A DNA stretch of 64,000 nt from Pseudomonas argentinensis. GTDB lineage: Bacteria; Pseudomonadota; Gammaproteobacteria; Pseudomonadales; Pseudomonadaceae. This document shows positions 44,357 through 54,234 of this stretch, piece after piece. Position numbers and translations under genes: made by a program. Position 1 is the stretch's first letter, and each line of letters begins with the position of its first letter. Location of the stretch: the NCBI RefSeq assembly GCF_001839655.2, contig NZ_CP056087.1, positions 2,418,001-2,482,000 on the forward strand, written 5' to 3'. A model generated the notes under the pieces. It was given only the letters and a program-made list of their open reading frames with translations. It ran no database searches and was not told where the DNA came from.

Positions 44357-44673
44357 GTGCAAGTTCGGCGTTTGAACCGAACTCACGATGCCGCCTCGCT
44401 TTCCATTTCAATCCATGAGGCAGGTGTCGGTGCTCACACACAATCACCTGGCGATCAGGTTATCCGCCGCAGCTGGCAGGCGGCGCCGCTGACCGCCAGG
44501 TGCCGGATGCGGCGCGAGCAGCGCCGCACGTGCATTTCCCTGACGCCACGCTGCCCGGAGCAGGGCACCTGACGCCGCTGCAAGATGCCGGGTGATGAAC
44601 TCGATCCTGAACCCGTTGAGCGAGTTATGCCTTGGCCAGGTCCTTGCCAGGAACGCATTTCTGCCATTTCTTC

Positions 44674-44689
44674 ATAACCATCCGGTTAT
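44674..44689. promoter_or_regulatory. PcaQ-type operator upstream of pcaH
   Basis: ATAACCATCCGGTTAT is a perfect 6-base dyad with a 4-base spacer. It matches the PcaQ consensus ATAACC-N4-GGTTAA reported for rhizobia at all but the last base. It lies 126 bases before the pcaH ATG, within the 459-base pcaQ-pcaH gap; a lone GGTTAT half-site lies at 44458-44463. The rest of this gap shows nothing else. Confidence 0.75.
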
Positions 44690-44815
44690 GACCAGATGGC
44701 TTATTTTCATTAGGCGGCTGGCGGCTGCTGGCCGATCATGGCCCGCAGAGCCTGCATCGGCGCAACCGCGCCAAATGACCGGTGACTCCACAATTTCAAT
44801 AAACAGGAGCGTCCC

Positions 44816-45529
44816 ATGTCCGAGGACAGCCGTTTCATCATCCGTGATCGCAATTGGCACCCCAAGGCCTTCACCCCCGATTACAAGACCTCCATCGGCC
44901 GTTCGCCGCGCCAGGCGCTGGTGAGCATTGCGCAATCGATTTCGGAAACCACCGGGCCGGATTTCACCCGCCTGAAGATGGGCCCGCACGACAACGATCT
45001 GCTGCTCAATTTCAACAACGGCGGCCTGCCCATCGGTGAGCGCATTCTGGTGTGCGGGCGGGTGATGGATCAGTACGGCAAGCCGATTCCGCACACCTTC
45101 GTGGAGATGTGGCAGGCCAACGCCGGCGGCCGCTACCGTCACAAGAACGACCGCTACCTGGCACCGCTGGACCCGAACTTCGGCGGCGTCGGCCGCACCC
45201 TGACCGACAGCGAGGGCAACTACAGCTTCCGCACCGTCAAACCGGGCCCGTACCCCTGGCGCAACGGCCCCAATGACTGGCGCCCGGCGCATATCCATTT
45301 CTCCATCAGTGGCCCGTCGATCGCCACCAAACTGATCACCCAGCTGTATTTCGAAGGGGATCCGCTGATCCCGCTGTGCCCGATCGTCCAGTCGATCGCC
45401 AACCCGGACGCGGTACAGACGCTGATCGCCAAGCTCGACATGAGCATGGCCAACCCCATGGACTGCCTGGCCTACCGCTTCGACATCGTGCTGCGCGGCC
45501 AGCGCAAGACCCACTTCGAGAATTGCTGA
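44816..45529 (+). CDS. pcaH: Protocatechuate 3,4-dioxygenase beta subunit
   Basis: A 237-residue intradiol dioxygenase subunit that carries the Fe(III) site and cleaves protocatechuate to beta-carboxy-cis,cis-muconate. Iron ligands are recognisable: Tyr in [15 protein letters not shown], Tyr in [14 protein letters not shown], and the two His of RPAHIHFSI. The N-terminal segment ([20 protein letters not shown]) is the usual beta-subunit extension. An AGGAG site precedes the ATG. pcaG follows after 10 bases. Confidence 0.97.
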   Translation: MSEDSRFIIRDRNWHPKAFTPDYKTSIGRSPRQALVSIAQSISETTGPDFTRLKMGPHDNDLLLNFNNGGLPIGERILVCGRVMDQYGKPIPHTFVEMWQANAGGRYRHKNDRYLAPLDPNFGGVGRTLTDSEGNYSFRTVKPGPYPWRNGPNDWRPAHIHFSISGPSIATKLITQLYFEGDPLIPLCPIVQSIANPDAVQTLIAKLDMSMANPMDCLAYRFDIVLRGQRKTHFENC

Positions 45530-45539
45530 GGAGCCCGCC

Positions 45540-46148
45540 ATGCCCGTCGAACTCTTGCCCGAAACCGCTTCGCAAACCGCCGGCCCCTACGTGCATATTG
45601 GCCTGGCCCTGGCCGCTGCCGGCAACCCGACCCGTGACCAGGAGATCTGGAACCAGATGGCCAAGCCCGGTGCGCCGGGCGAGCACATCACCCTGATCGG
45701 CCACGTCTACGACGGCAACGGCCATCTGGTGCGCGATGCCTTCCTGGAACTCTGGCAGGCCGACCACCAGGGCCGTTACGACACCGAGTACGACCTCGAC
45801 AAAGCCTTCAATGGCTTCGGCCGTACCGCCACCACCTTCGATGCCGGCAGCGAGTGGACGGTGCAGACGGTCAAGCCCGGTGTGGTCAACAACGCCGCCG
45901 GGGCGCCGATGGCGCCGCACATCAACGTGGCGCTGTTCGCCCGTGGCATCAACATCCACCTGCATACGCGTTTGTATTTCGAGGACGAAGCCGAGGCCAA
46001 CGGCAAGGACCCGGTGCTGAACCTGATCGAGCAGCCGTCGCGCCGCGAGACCCTGATCGCCAGGCGCTGCGAGGTTGACGGCAAGCCGGCCTACCGATTT
46101 GATATCCGCATTCAGGGGGACGGCGAAACGGTGTTTTTTGATTTCTGA
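45540..46148 (+). CDS. pcaG: Protocatechuate 3,4-dioxygenase alpha subunit
   Basis: A 202-residue alpha subunit, structurally related to PcaH but without iron ligands. TASQTAGPYVHIGLALAA at the N-terminus, HVYDGNGHLVRDAFLELWQA and KPGVVNNAAGAPMAPHINVA match the family. GAGGAG precedes the ATG. Its last codons overlap the likely start of the ATPase gene downstream, so the three or four genes from pcaH to the transporter may be one transcript. Confidence 0.97.
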   Translation: MPVELLPETASQTAGPYVHIGLALAAAGNPTRDQEIWNQMAKPGAPGEHITLIGHVYDGNGHLVRDAFLELWQADHQGRYDTEYDLDKAFNGFGRTATTFDAGSEWTVQTVKPGVVNNAAGAPMAPHINVALFARGINIHLHTRLYFEDEAEANGKDPVLNLIEQPSRRETLIARRCEVDGKPAYRFDIRIQGDGETVFFDF

Positions 46149-47223
46149 CAGTGCACTGGATGCGCCCGCCGAGCAGATCGACGCGCGCATCCACCAGGGT
46201 TTCACCGCGGCGCTCGAAGCCCGTGGCTTTCGCGCCGACAGCCAGCAACAGCAGGCAATCGATACCCTCGGGCAGTGGCTGCAGGGCTGGTGCAGGGGGC
46301 GCCGTGGCTGGCTGCGCAAGCCGGCGGCCGGCGTGTACCTGTGGGGTGGCGTGGGGCGCGGCAAGAGCTTCGTGATGGACGCCTTCTTCGCTGCGGCGCC
46401 GTTCGCCGCCAAGCGCCGCGTGCATTTCCACGCCTTTCTGCAGGAGCTGCAACAGCGCATGCAGGCGTTCGCCGGCCAGCCGGATCCGCTGGTGTTGACG
46501 ATCCGTGCATTGGCCCAGGACATCCGCCTGCTGTGCTTCGACGAATTCCATGTGCATGACATCGGTGATGCCATGCTCTTGCGTCGCTTGCTCGACGTGC
46601 TGGTCGAGGAGGGCGTCGGCCTGGTGATGACCTCCAACTATCCGCCCGCCGGGCTGTGCCCCAATCCGCTATACCGCGAGCGCTTCACCCCGGCCATCGA
46701 GATGCTCGAGAAGCGTTTCACGGTGCTGGCCCTGGATGCCGGCACCGACTACCGCGAATTGCCCGGCAACGCCCAGCAGTGGGGCGAATACCTGTGGCCG
46801 CAGTCGGCGGGTGGCCAGGCTTATCTGCAGCGCTGGCTGGCGCTGGATGACCAGGCGCAGCGCGATCAGGTCCTGACCGTCAACCACCACCCGCTGCAGG
46901 TGCGGGCCCTGGCGCCCGGTCGCGCCTGGCTGGAGTTCGCCGAGCTGTGCGGCAACGCCCACTCCACGGCGGATTTTCTCTGGCTGCTGCAGCGCTATCC
47001 GCGCCTGGCGCTGACCGGGGTGCCGAGCCTGGATTCGCAACCCACCGATGCCTGCCAGCGCTTCATCAACCTGGTGGATATCGCCTACGATGCCGGCGCC
47101 ACGCTGCTGCTGTGCAGCGAATTCGATCTCGAGCGCCTGTGCCGCGGCTCCGCCCATCAGGATTTCGTGCGAACCCGCAGCCGCCTCGGTCAATTGCACA
47201 GGCGCGAACTGGCCGCCATCTAA
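46138..47223 (+). CDS. AFG1/ZapE-like AAA ATPase
   Basis: A protein of about 361 residues of the AFG1/ZapE family. Walker A GVYLWGGVGRGKSFVMDAFF, Walker B RLLCFDEFHVHDIGDAM, then VMTSNYPPAGLCPNPLYRE and FINLVDIAYDAGATLLL, all typical. The start is uncertain: the frame overlaps the end of pcaG, TTG 46138 is the most economical start, and another TTG at 46075 is possible. ZapE acts at the division septum and Afg1 in protein quality control. Pseudomonads carry a standard copy elsewhere, so this is probably a paralog placed in the pca cluster. No function in protocatechuate use is known. Confidence 0.85.
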   Translation: MISDSALDAPAEQIDARIHQGFTAALEARGFRADSQQQQAIDTLGQWLQGWCRGRRGWLRKPAAGVYLWGGVGRGKSFVMDAFFAAAPFAAKRRVHFHAFLQELQQRMQAFAGQPDPLVLTIRALAQDIRLLCFDEFHVHDIGDAMLLRRLLDVLVEEGVGLVMTSNYPPAGLCPNPLYRERFTPAIEMLEKRFTVLALDAGTDYRELPGNAQQWGEYLWPQSAGGQAYLQRWLALDDQAQRDQVLTVNHHPLQVRALAPGRAWLEFAELCGNAHSTADFLWLLQRYPRLALTGVPSLDSQPTDACQRFINLVDIAYDAGATLLLCSEFDLERLCRGSAHQDFVRTRSRLGQLHRRELAAI

Positions 47224-47272
47224 GGCGCTGGCCAAGAGGCCCGTGCCGTCTGCCACAAGGAATGCTGAACCC

Positions 47273-48214
47273 GTGCTGCAAATCCTCCAGATCACCGCGC
47301 CGATTTTCCTGCTGATTGGCCTGGGCTACCTCGCGGCCATGGGCGGCCTGCTCAACCGCGAGCAGGTGCGGGGTATCGGCGCCTTTGTGATCACCTTCGC
47401 CATGCCGGCCCTGCTGATCAGGACCCTGGGCACATCGCCGATCCAGCAGACCCTGGTGCCCGGCTACCTGATGGCCTATGCGTTCGGCTCCCTGGCGGCT
47501 TTCACCCTGGCCTTCGGCGTGTCGCGCTGGGTGCGCGGCGACAACCTGTCGGGCTCGGCCATCAATGCCATGGGCATGTCGGTTTCCAACAGCGGTTTCG
47601 TCGGTTACCCACTGGTGGCGGCCGCCATCGGCTCACCGGCGGTGCTGGGCATGGCCATGGGCATGCTGGTCGAGAACCTGCTGATGATTCCCCTGGCGCT
47701 GGTACTGGCCGAGGCGGGCAAGCAGCAGGGCGGCGGCGGCCTGAAGGTGCTGGGTATGACCTTCGGGCGGCTGCTGAAGAACCCGGTGATCGTCGGCATC
47801 ATCATCGGCCTGGGCGTGTCGTTGCTGGGCATCGAGATTCCGCCGCTGCTGTTCAAACCCATCGACATGCTCGCCGGGGTGTCGGCGCCTTTGGCGCTGT
47901 TCGTGATCGGCGCCGGCCTGTTCGGCATGAAGGCACGTGGCGTATGGCTCGATGCGGCGTGGATTTCCGGTGGCAAGCTGATCCTTCATCCATTGGCGGT
48001 GCTGGGCGCCTTCACGCTGGTGCCGGGTATCGACCCGGTGATGAAGGCGGTGGGCGTGCTGTTCGCCTGCTCGCCGATGATGAGCATCTTCCCGATCCTC
48101 GGCCAGCGCTTCGGCCTTGAGGACCGCTGCAGCGCGACCCTGCTGGTGGCGACGGTGCTGTCGTTCTTCACCATCAGCGTGGCGCTGGTGTTTATTGGCG
48201 CGGGGACGTCCTAA
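47273..48214 (+). CDS. AEC (auxin efflux carrier) family transporter
   Basis: A 313-residue inner-membrane protein with about ten helices (ITAPIFLLIGLGYLAAMGGL, FVITFAMPALLIRTLG, AINAMGMSVSNSGFVGYPLV, VIVGIIIGLGVSLLGIEIPP). The NSGFVGYPL motif and the symmetric repeat identify the AEC family, which moves mono- or dicarboxylates such as malonate and malate. GTG 47273 is chosen because AAGGA lies about 11 bases upstream. It is 49 bases after the ATPase gene and could import an aromatic or organic acid for the pca enzymes, which is inference only. Confidence 0.88.
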   Translation: MLQILQITAPIFLLIGLGYLAAMGGLLNREQVRGIGAFVITFAMPALLIRTLGTSPIQQTLVPGYLMAYAFGSLAAFTLAFGVSRWVRGDNLSGSAINAMGMSVSNSGFVGYPLVAAAIGSPAVLGMAMGMLVENLLMIPLALVLAEAGKQQGGGGLKVLGMTFGRLLKNPVIVGIIIGLGVSLLGIEIPPLLFKPIDMLAGVSAPLALFVIGAGLFGMKARGVWLDAAWISGGKLILHPLAVLGAFTLVPGIDPVMKAVGVLFACSPMMSIFPILGQRFGLEDRCSATLLVATVLSFFTISVALVFIGAGTS

Positions 48215-48221
48215 GCGGGGT

Positions 48222-48252
48222 TGTGGGAGCGGGCCATGCCCACGAATGCGTG
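48222..48252. repeat. Partial REP sequence
   Basis: TGTGGGAGCGGGCCATGCCC, the left part of a Pseudomonas REP-type element, directly after the AEC transporter gene. No right half follows. Confidence 0.55.
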
Positions 48253-48297
48253 CGTACGAACCAGCTGTAGAAAGGGGCGGGCTGCAAGGTGGCGGAA

Positions 48298-48390
48298 GCA
48301 GCCGCAAGCTGCAAGCTCCAAGCTACAGGTTAAAAGCAGTCCGCAGTGCGCTCTCTTGTTCTTGCCGCTTGAGGCTTGCGGCTTGAAGCT
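48298..48390. repeat. AGCTTGCGGC-type inverted repeat
   Basis: GCCGCAAGCTGCAAGCTCCA (48301) and GGCTTGCGGCTTGAAGCT (48373-48390) are imperfect inverted arms around about 50 bases. It resembles the tandem CAAGCTgCAAGC elements found between Pseudomonas genes. It lies between converging genes. Confidence 0.55.
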
Positions 48391-48396
48391 CAATGT

Positions 48397-48456
48397 CCGC
48401 TTCTGCCTTGTAGGAGCCTCTTTGATGTCGCCTAAAAAGATCGCGAACAGATTCTA
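48397..48456. repeat. Dispersed intergenic repeat, copy 2
   Basis: CCGCTTCTGCCTTGTAGGAG... to GATTCTA, the second copy of the element at 5349-5407. It ends one base before the stop codon of the quinone reductase-like gene. Read from that gene, it has a run TTTTTAGGCGA that could help end transcription. Confidence 0.7.
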
Positions 48457-48457
48457 A

Positions 48458-49070
48458 TCAAACCCGACTCCCGAGCAATTCGGCACGCCGTATCCAGTTC
48501 TGCCGCTGGCTTTCCGAGGACGGGCGCACTGGCGAGAACGTCTCCAGGCGGTGTGTTTTGATGCCGCAGAAGCCGAGGATGGTGCGCTTCATCTGACGAT
48601 GGGCCGGCGCGCCGTAGATCCAGTGAAAGTACCAGCGCGGCGTGTCGAGGGTGACCAGCAGATCGGCGCTGCGACCGCCGAGCAGCTTGTCCCAGCGCTG
48701 CGAGTCGCTGCGGTACTTGAAGGCGAAGCCGGGCAGCAGCACCCGGTCGAAAAAGCCCTTGAGCTGGGCCGGCAGGCCGCCCCACCAGACCGGGTAGACG
48801 AACACCAGATGCTGGGCCCAGTGGATCTGGCGCTGCGCCTCGAGCAGGTCCGGCTCCAGGGCCTGGCTCTGGCTGTAGCCCTCGTGCAGCACCGGATCGA
48901 AGCTCATCTCGCTCAGGCGCATCTGCCGCACCACATGGCCCTCGGTGCGTGCGCCCAGGGCGTAGGCCTCGGCCAGGGAGTGGCAGAGGCTGTCGCTTTT
49001 CGGCGAGCCGATGATCATCAGGATCCGCTTGCCATCACCCTCCAGCGGGGTGGCGCCGCTCTTGGCGCCG

Positions 49071-49078
<8 letters not shown>
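48458..49078 (-). CDS. Flavodoxin-fold NAD(P)H oxidoreductase (quinone reductase-like)
   Basis: A 206-residue member of the NQO1/MdaB-type flavoprotein family. [20 protein letters not shown] is the FMN phosphate-binding loop; [24 protein letters not shown] is the hallmark WWGG motif; [21 protein letters not shown] contributes to the active site. An N-terminal extension of about 16 residues precedes the fold. It is translated from within the end of fumC (8-base overlap), so the two are coupled. Likely reduces quinones or similar acceptors by two electrons. Confidence 0.88.
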
Positions 49079-50465
<1,387 letters not shown>

Positions 50466-50525
50466 TGCGGGACTCTCCGTCGCTGTTCAAGCTCGTTAGG
50501 CTGCGCCGGCGGCGACACGTTCCAA

Positions 50526-51536
50526 CTACCAGCGCGTTCGGCTCGTGCCTATCCAACCCTGGGCGGCGCGTACCGGCACCCGCTCGCCCAGGGCATTGCG
50601 CAGCAGGCCGTCGTACTGGCCGAACCACTCATGGGTGTCGGCATACAGCAGGCCCAGGCCGAGGCGCGGTCTGGCGACATGGGCCTGGCGTGGGGTGAAG
50701 GTGAGCTCGACCTGGCCGTCCTCGGTGCACAGCTGCCAGGGCGCCAGGTGCGCCTGGCGCGTCTGGCTGATCTGCACGGCCTGCTCCAGATGCAGCAAGG
50801 CACCGCCGAACCACAGGGCGTTTTCCGTCAGCCCGCTGTGCTCGGTCCAGCCGCTGCCGAAGTTGCCGCCGATGCCGCCGGGCGCGGCGAACACCGCGCG
50901 CGTCCATTGGCTGTACAGCGGCCAGACGCCGCGGCCGAAGTCCATGGAGGCGAAGCTATGGCCACTGGCGCACTCATAGTCCCTGGCGCCCAGGTGCACG
51001 CTGCCGGTGACGGGCAGGCCCACCTGGCGGCAGGTGGCATGAAAGCCCTTGTTGCCGAACGGCACCACCAGGTTCACCGATTCCAGGTGAGCGGGGCGCT
51101 GGATGTCCAGGGCCAGGTGCAGGGGCTGGCCGCCGATATTCGGTGAGGTGGCGGTCAGCCGCACGCGGCCGGGGTACTCGTTGAAATGCAGCTGCAGGCG
51201 CGAGTGCTCGAAGGCGTGACCACCCTGAGGCGTGTCCGGCAGGTGGCAGCCGCGGGCGAGCAGGCTGAGCTGGTTGAGGGCTACATGGTGGCCGCTGCCC
51301 AGGTCGAGAAAGTAGGCGGCGCCATAGCCGACGTAGTCGAGATCGGCCTGGATCAGCGACAGCGTCCAGTCCGGGGTGCAGATGTTCCAGTGATTCCAGC
51401 GCTTGCGACGCCCCAGGTTGCCCGGCAGCGAGCAGTCGACCCGCGGCTGCGACGACCAGCCGACGGCCTCGGGGTTGAGTCGCCCGCGTGCGTCGCACAG
51501 CGGGATCGGCGGTGAGGGAGCCAAGGGGCTATTCAT
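50526..51536 (-). CDS. DUF2804 protein
   Basis: A 336-residue protein of the DUF2804 family (LCDARGRLNPEAVGWSSQP near the N-terminus; WNHWNICTPDWTLSLIQADL; DYECASGHSFASMDFGRGVW; WTEHSGLTENALWFGG). The start at 51536 is taken from the family N-terminus, an earlier in-frame extension having no support. A weak GGACGTG lies before it. The family is a lipocalin-like beta-rich domain of unknown activity. It is divergent from the DUF2059 gene and 60 bases after the fumC start. Confidence 0.85.
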   Translation of the reverse strand: MNSPLAPSPPIPLCDARGRLNPEAVGWSSQPRVDCSLPGNLGRRKRWNHWNICTPDWTLSLIQADLDYVGYGAAYFLDLGSGHHVALNQLSLLARGCHLPDTPQGGHAFEHSRLQLHFNEYPGRVRLTATSPNIGGQPLHLALDIQRPAHLESVNLVVPFGNKGFHATCRQVGLPVTGSVHLGARDYECASGHSFASMDFGRGVWPLYSQWTRAVFAAPGGIGGNFGSGWTEHSGLTENALWFGGALLHLEQAVQISQTRQAHLAPWQLCTEDGQVELTFTPRQAHVARPRLGLGLLYADTHEWFGQYDGLLRNALGERVPVRAAQGWIGTSRTRW

Positions 51537-51784
51537 TGGGCACGTCCATGTGTGCATGAAGAGAGCCACCGAGCATGCAGCTGTCCGGCGTGGCGGGCAA
51601 GTACTGGCAGTTTGAACTGCGTGGCAAGGGTGCGCCAGTAGACATTTCGCGCCAGTTGATGACCGTCGATGGGCGCAGAATTGGCCCGCGGCCCTTGCGA
51701 AAAGGCTTGAGAGGCGCGGCGCCGGGGCACAAAATGCGCCGCTGTCGGTCAAAGCACCTCACCCTCGTGATCAGGAGTACCCCG

Positions 51785-52285
51785 ATGTCCCGTATCCCCG
51801 CGCTCTGCATTGCCGCTCTGATGGCCGTCGGCAGCACCCAGGTGCTGGCCGATGCCCGCAGCCATGCCGCCGATGCCGAGCGCTTCCTGCAGCTCGCCAA
51901 CGCCGACAAGCTGGCTGTTCCGGTTTACGCCCAGGTGCAGCAGATGTTCGCCCAGCGCTTCGCCGAAACCAAGGCGCCGGAGAGCAAGAAGGCCGTGCTG
52001 GAAAGCTACCAGGCCAAGGCCAACGCCGAGCTGGACAAGGCGGTCGGCTGGGACAAGCTCAAGCCGGACATGGTCAAGCTGTACACCAGCAACTTCAGCG
52101 AGCAGGAGCTCAAGGACCTGATCGCCTTCTACCAGTCGCCCCTGGGCCAGAAGGTGCTCAAGCAGATGCCGGCGCTCACCGCCCAGTCCGCACAGATCAC
52201 CCAGGCCAAGCTGGAAAGCGCCGTACCGGCGGTCAACAAGCTGCTCAGCGACATGGGCAACGAACTGGGCGCCAAGAAGCCCTGA
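51785..52285 (+). CDS. Periplasmic DUF2059 protein
   Basis: A 166-residue exported protein. Signal peptide MSRIPALCIAALMAVGSTQV with likely cleavage after VLA (residue 23). The DUF2059 part follows: DMVKLYTSNFSEQELKDLIA, then FYQSPLGQKVLKQMPALT, a conserved helix hairpin, and the C-terminal LSDMGNELGAKKP. GATCAGGAG precedes the ATG. Family members are periplasmic and of unknown function. bolA follows 51 bases downstream. Confidence 0.9.
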   Translation: MSRIPALCIAALMAVGSTQVLADARSHAADAERFLQLANADKLAVPVYAQVQQMFAQRFAETKAPESKKAVLESYQAKANAELDKAVGWDKLKPDMVKLYTSNFSEQELKDLIAFYQSPLGQKVLKQMPALTAQSAQITQAKLESAVPAVNKLLSDMGNELGAKKP

Positions 52286-52336
52286 TACCCGACGTGGCCG
52301 GCCTGGTGCCGGCCACAGCCTTCCCCGGAGCCCGCA

Positions 52337-52642
52337 ATGCCCAAGATCGACCAGCTGCGTAACGCCTTTGTCGGCCTGCAGCCCGAGCACCTCGAGGTGC
52401 TGGACGAAAGCCACATGCACAGCCGTGGCCTGGAAACCCATTACAAGGCGGTGATCGTCAGCCCGCAGTTCGACGGCCTGAATGCCGTCAAGCGCCATCA
52501 GAAGGTCTATGGCGTGCTGGGCGAGCTGATGGGCCAGGTGCATGCGTTGGCCTTGCATACCTACACTCCCCAGGAGTGGGCCCTGCAGGGCGCTGCGCCG
52601 GATTCGCCGACCTGCCGGGGCGGCAGCAAGCACGACCAGTGA
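52337..52642 (+). CDS. BolA family protein
   Basis: A 101-residue BolA-like protein with the class II KH-like fold. The N-terminal LQPEHLEVLDESHMHSRG carries the metal-ligand His, and HYKAVIVSPQFDGLNAVKRH and QKVYGVLGELMGQVHALALH form the core. BolA proteins pair with monothiol glutaredoxins in iron-sulfur handling and act in stress and morphology control. GGAG precedes the ATG. The tail is short and Gly/Lys-rich. It is followed by a run of repeats. Confidence 0.95.
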   Translation: MPKIDQLRNAFVGLQPEHLEVLDESHMHSRGLETHYKAVIVSPQFDGLNAVKRHQKVYGVLGELMGQVHALALHTYTPQEWALQGAAPDSPTCRGGSKHDQ

Positions 52643-52712
52643 GCCTCACGATTTCTGCGGGGTAGGGCGCCCGCGCCTTAATCGCCGCTGGCGAAATCGG
52701 TTCAAGCGCAGT

Positions 52713-52739
52713 CCTGGGTATCGCTTCGCTCGACCCAGG
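52713..52739. repeat. CCTGGGT hairpin repeat
   Basis: CCTGGGTATCGCTTCGCTCG followed by ACCCAGG forms a hairpin typical of Pseudomonas intergenic repeats (commonly seen next to CTACG). First of three repeats in the 307-base gap after bolA. Confidence 0.6.
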
Positions 52740-52766
52740 CTACGTTGCGGCTTATCGTCATCGCCG

Positions 52767-52828
52767 TGGAAGCGGGCCGCGCCCGCGATTCGCGCGCATG
52801 GACCGGGCGTCCCCGCACGTTCCCACAC
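52767..52828. repeat. REP-type element (reverse orientation)
   Basis: GTGTGGGAACGTGCGGGGAC (reading minus) with GGTCCATGCGCGCGAATCGC and then GGGCGCGGCCCGCTT is a Pseudomonas REP-like sequence. It lies between bolA and the broken alcohol dehydrogenase. Confidence 0.65.
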
Positions 52829-52851
52829 TCCTGCCGGCCGCGCTCCAGTAA

Positions 52852-52876
52852 GGTGGGTCACGTTTCACGACCCACC
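52852..52876. repeat. GGTGGGTC hairpin repeat
   Basis: GGTGGGTC at 52852 and GACCCACC at 52869-52876 pair perfectly, loop ACGTTTCAC. Third repeat in this gap. With the neighbours it accounts for most of 52643-52949, which has no gene. Confidence 0.65.
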
Positions 52877-52949
52877 AAAGCATCCAACAGCCAGTGCCGG
52901 CTGGCTGTTTTCTGCTTGTAGCTCATGAATTACGGTGCTGCAGCGCCGC

Positions 52950-53965
52950 TTACCACTCGACCACGATCTTGCCGAAATGGCGGCCGCTTTCCTGCAGGCG
53001 GAAGGCGTCTGCCAGCTTTTCCAGTGGGAAGCTCTGATCGAGGATCGGCCGCACGCCGGACTGCTCCAGCGCGCGGACATAGTCCTGCTGGTGGCGACGG
53101 CTGCCGACGATCAGCCCCTGCAGGCGTACCTGCTTGGCCATCAGCAGGGCAGTCGGCACCTCGCCCTGACGCCCGGTCAGTACGCCGATCAGGGCGATAT
53201 GACCGCCCACGCGTACCGCCGTGATCGATTGCGCCAGGGTGCCCGGGCCGCCCACTTCGACCACCTGGTCCACGCCGCGGCCATCGGTCAGCTCCAGCAC
53301 GCGCTTGCCCCAGTCCGGCGTCTGCCGGTAATTGATGGTGTGATCGGCGCCCAGTTGGCGCAGGCGCTCGAGCTTTTCGTCGGACGAGGAGGTGGCGATC
53401 ACCGAGGCGCCCATCATCCTGGCTATCTGCAGGGCGGCGATGGACACGCCGCCGCTGCCCAGCACCAGCACGCTGTCACCGGCCTTCAGCCCGCCATCGA
53501 CGACCAGCGCCCGCCAGGCGGTCAGGCCCGCCGTGGTGATGGTCGCCGCCTCGGCATGGCTTCCAGCCACGCGGGGCATGGGTGAAAGCGCTGGCCGCGC
53601 GCACCGCATACTGGGCCGCGAAGCCGTCGATGCCATCGCCCGGGGTGCCGGCGAAATGGCTGACCGGCGCGCCCGGGTCGCCGTCCGGCCACTGCGGAAA
53701 GAAGCCCGACACCACATGATCGCCCACCTGGAACTCGCCGACCCCTTCGCCCACGGCCTCGACCATCCCGGCGCCGTCGGCCATCAGCACCCGGCCATCA
53801 GCGGTGGGGGCTACCGCCATTGGCCACCAGCAGGTCATGGAAATTCAGCGAACTGGCGTGCAGGGCAACGCGAATCTGGCCGGGGCCGGGCTGGCCGGGG
53901 TCGGCGATATCGACCACGTCGATGTTGTTCAGGCCTGCGGGTGTACGCACGACGACGGCTTTCAT
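52950..53965 (-). pseudogene. NAD(P)-dependent alcohol dehydrogenase, two frameshifts
   Basis: Three frames on the minus strand together give one zinc-independent medium-chain dehydrogenase of about 335 residues. Segment 1: MKAVVVRTPAGLNNIDVVDI to NFHDLLVANGG. Segment 2: PTADGRVLMADGAGMVEAVG and DHVVSGFFPQWPDGDP. Segment 3: HAEAATITTAGLTAWRALVV, then VLVLGSGGVSIAALQIARMM and RHFGKIVVEW at the end. Each break is repaired by removing one base: one C in the run of five at 53806-53810 (complement), and one A at 53561-53562. Single-base errors in short runs are a typical sequencing fault, so this may be an intact gene. If real, the gene is dead. Confidence 0.8.
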
Positions 53966-54234
53966 GGGCAGTTCCTCCTGTAGCAGCCAATAGGCGTGAT
54001 CGATGGCCGCGCGTGAGGCCGCCATTCCTTCTCGACAGTACCCATCACAGGGCGTTCCGGCGGCGCGCACTACACCTGGGCGGCCAAGACCAGTAAACTG
54101 CACGGCCCATTTCTCCACTGCACCTCACCCCATGCCCAGGCGACGCCACCGGGCAGTGCGCTGCGTTGCCGAAACGGCCTGGATTTCGTACCCAGTCCGC
54201 CCTTTGCGAGGGCGACTACTGAAGGACATCTGCA

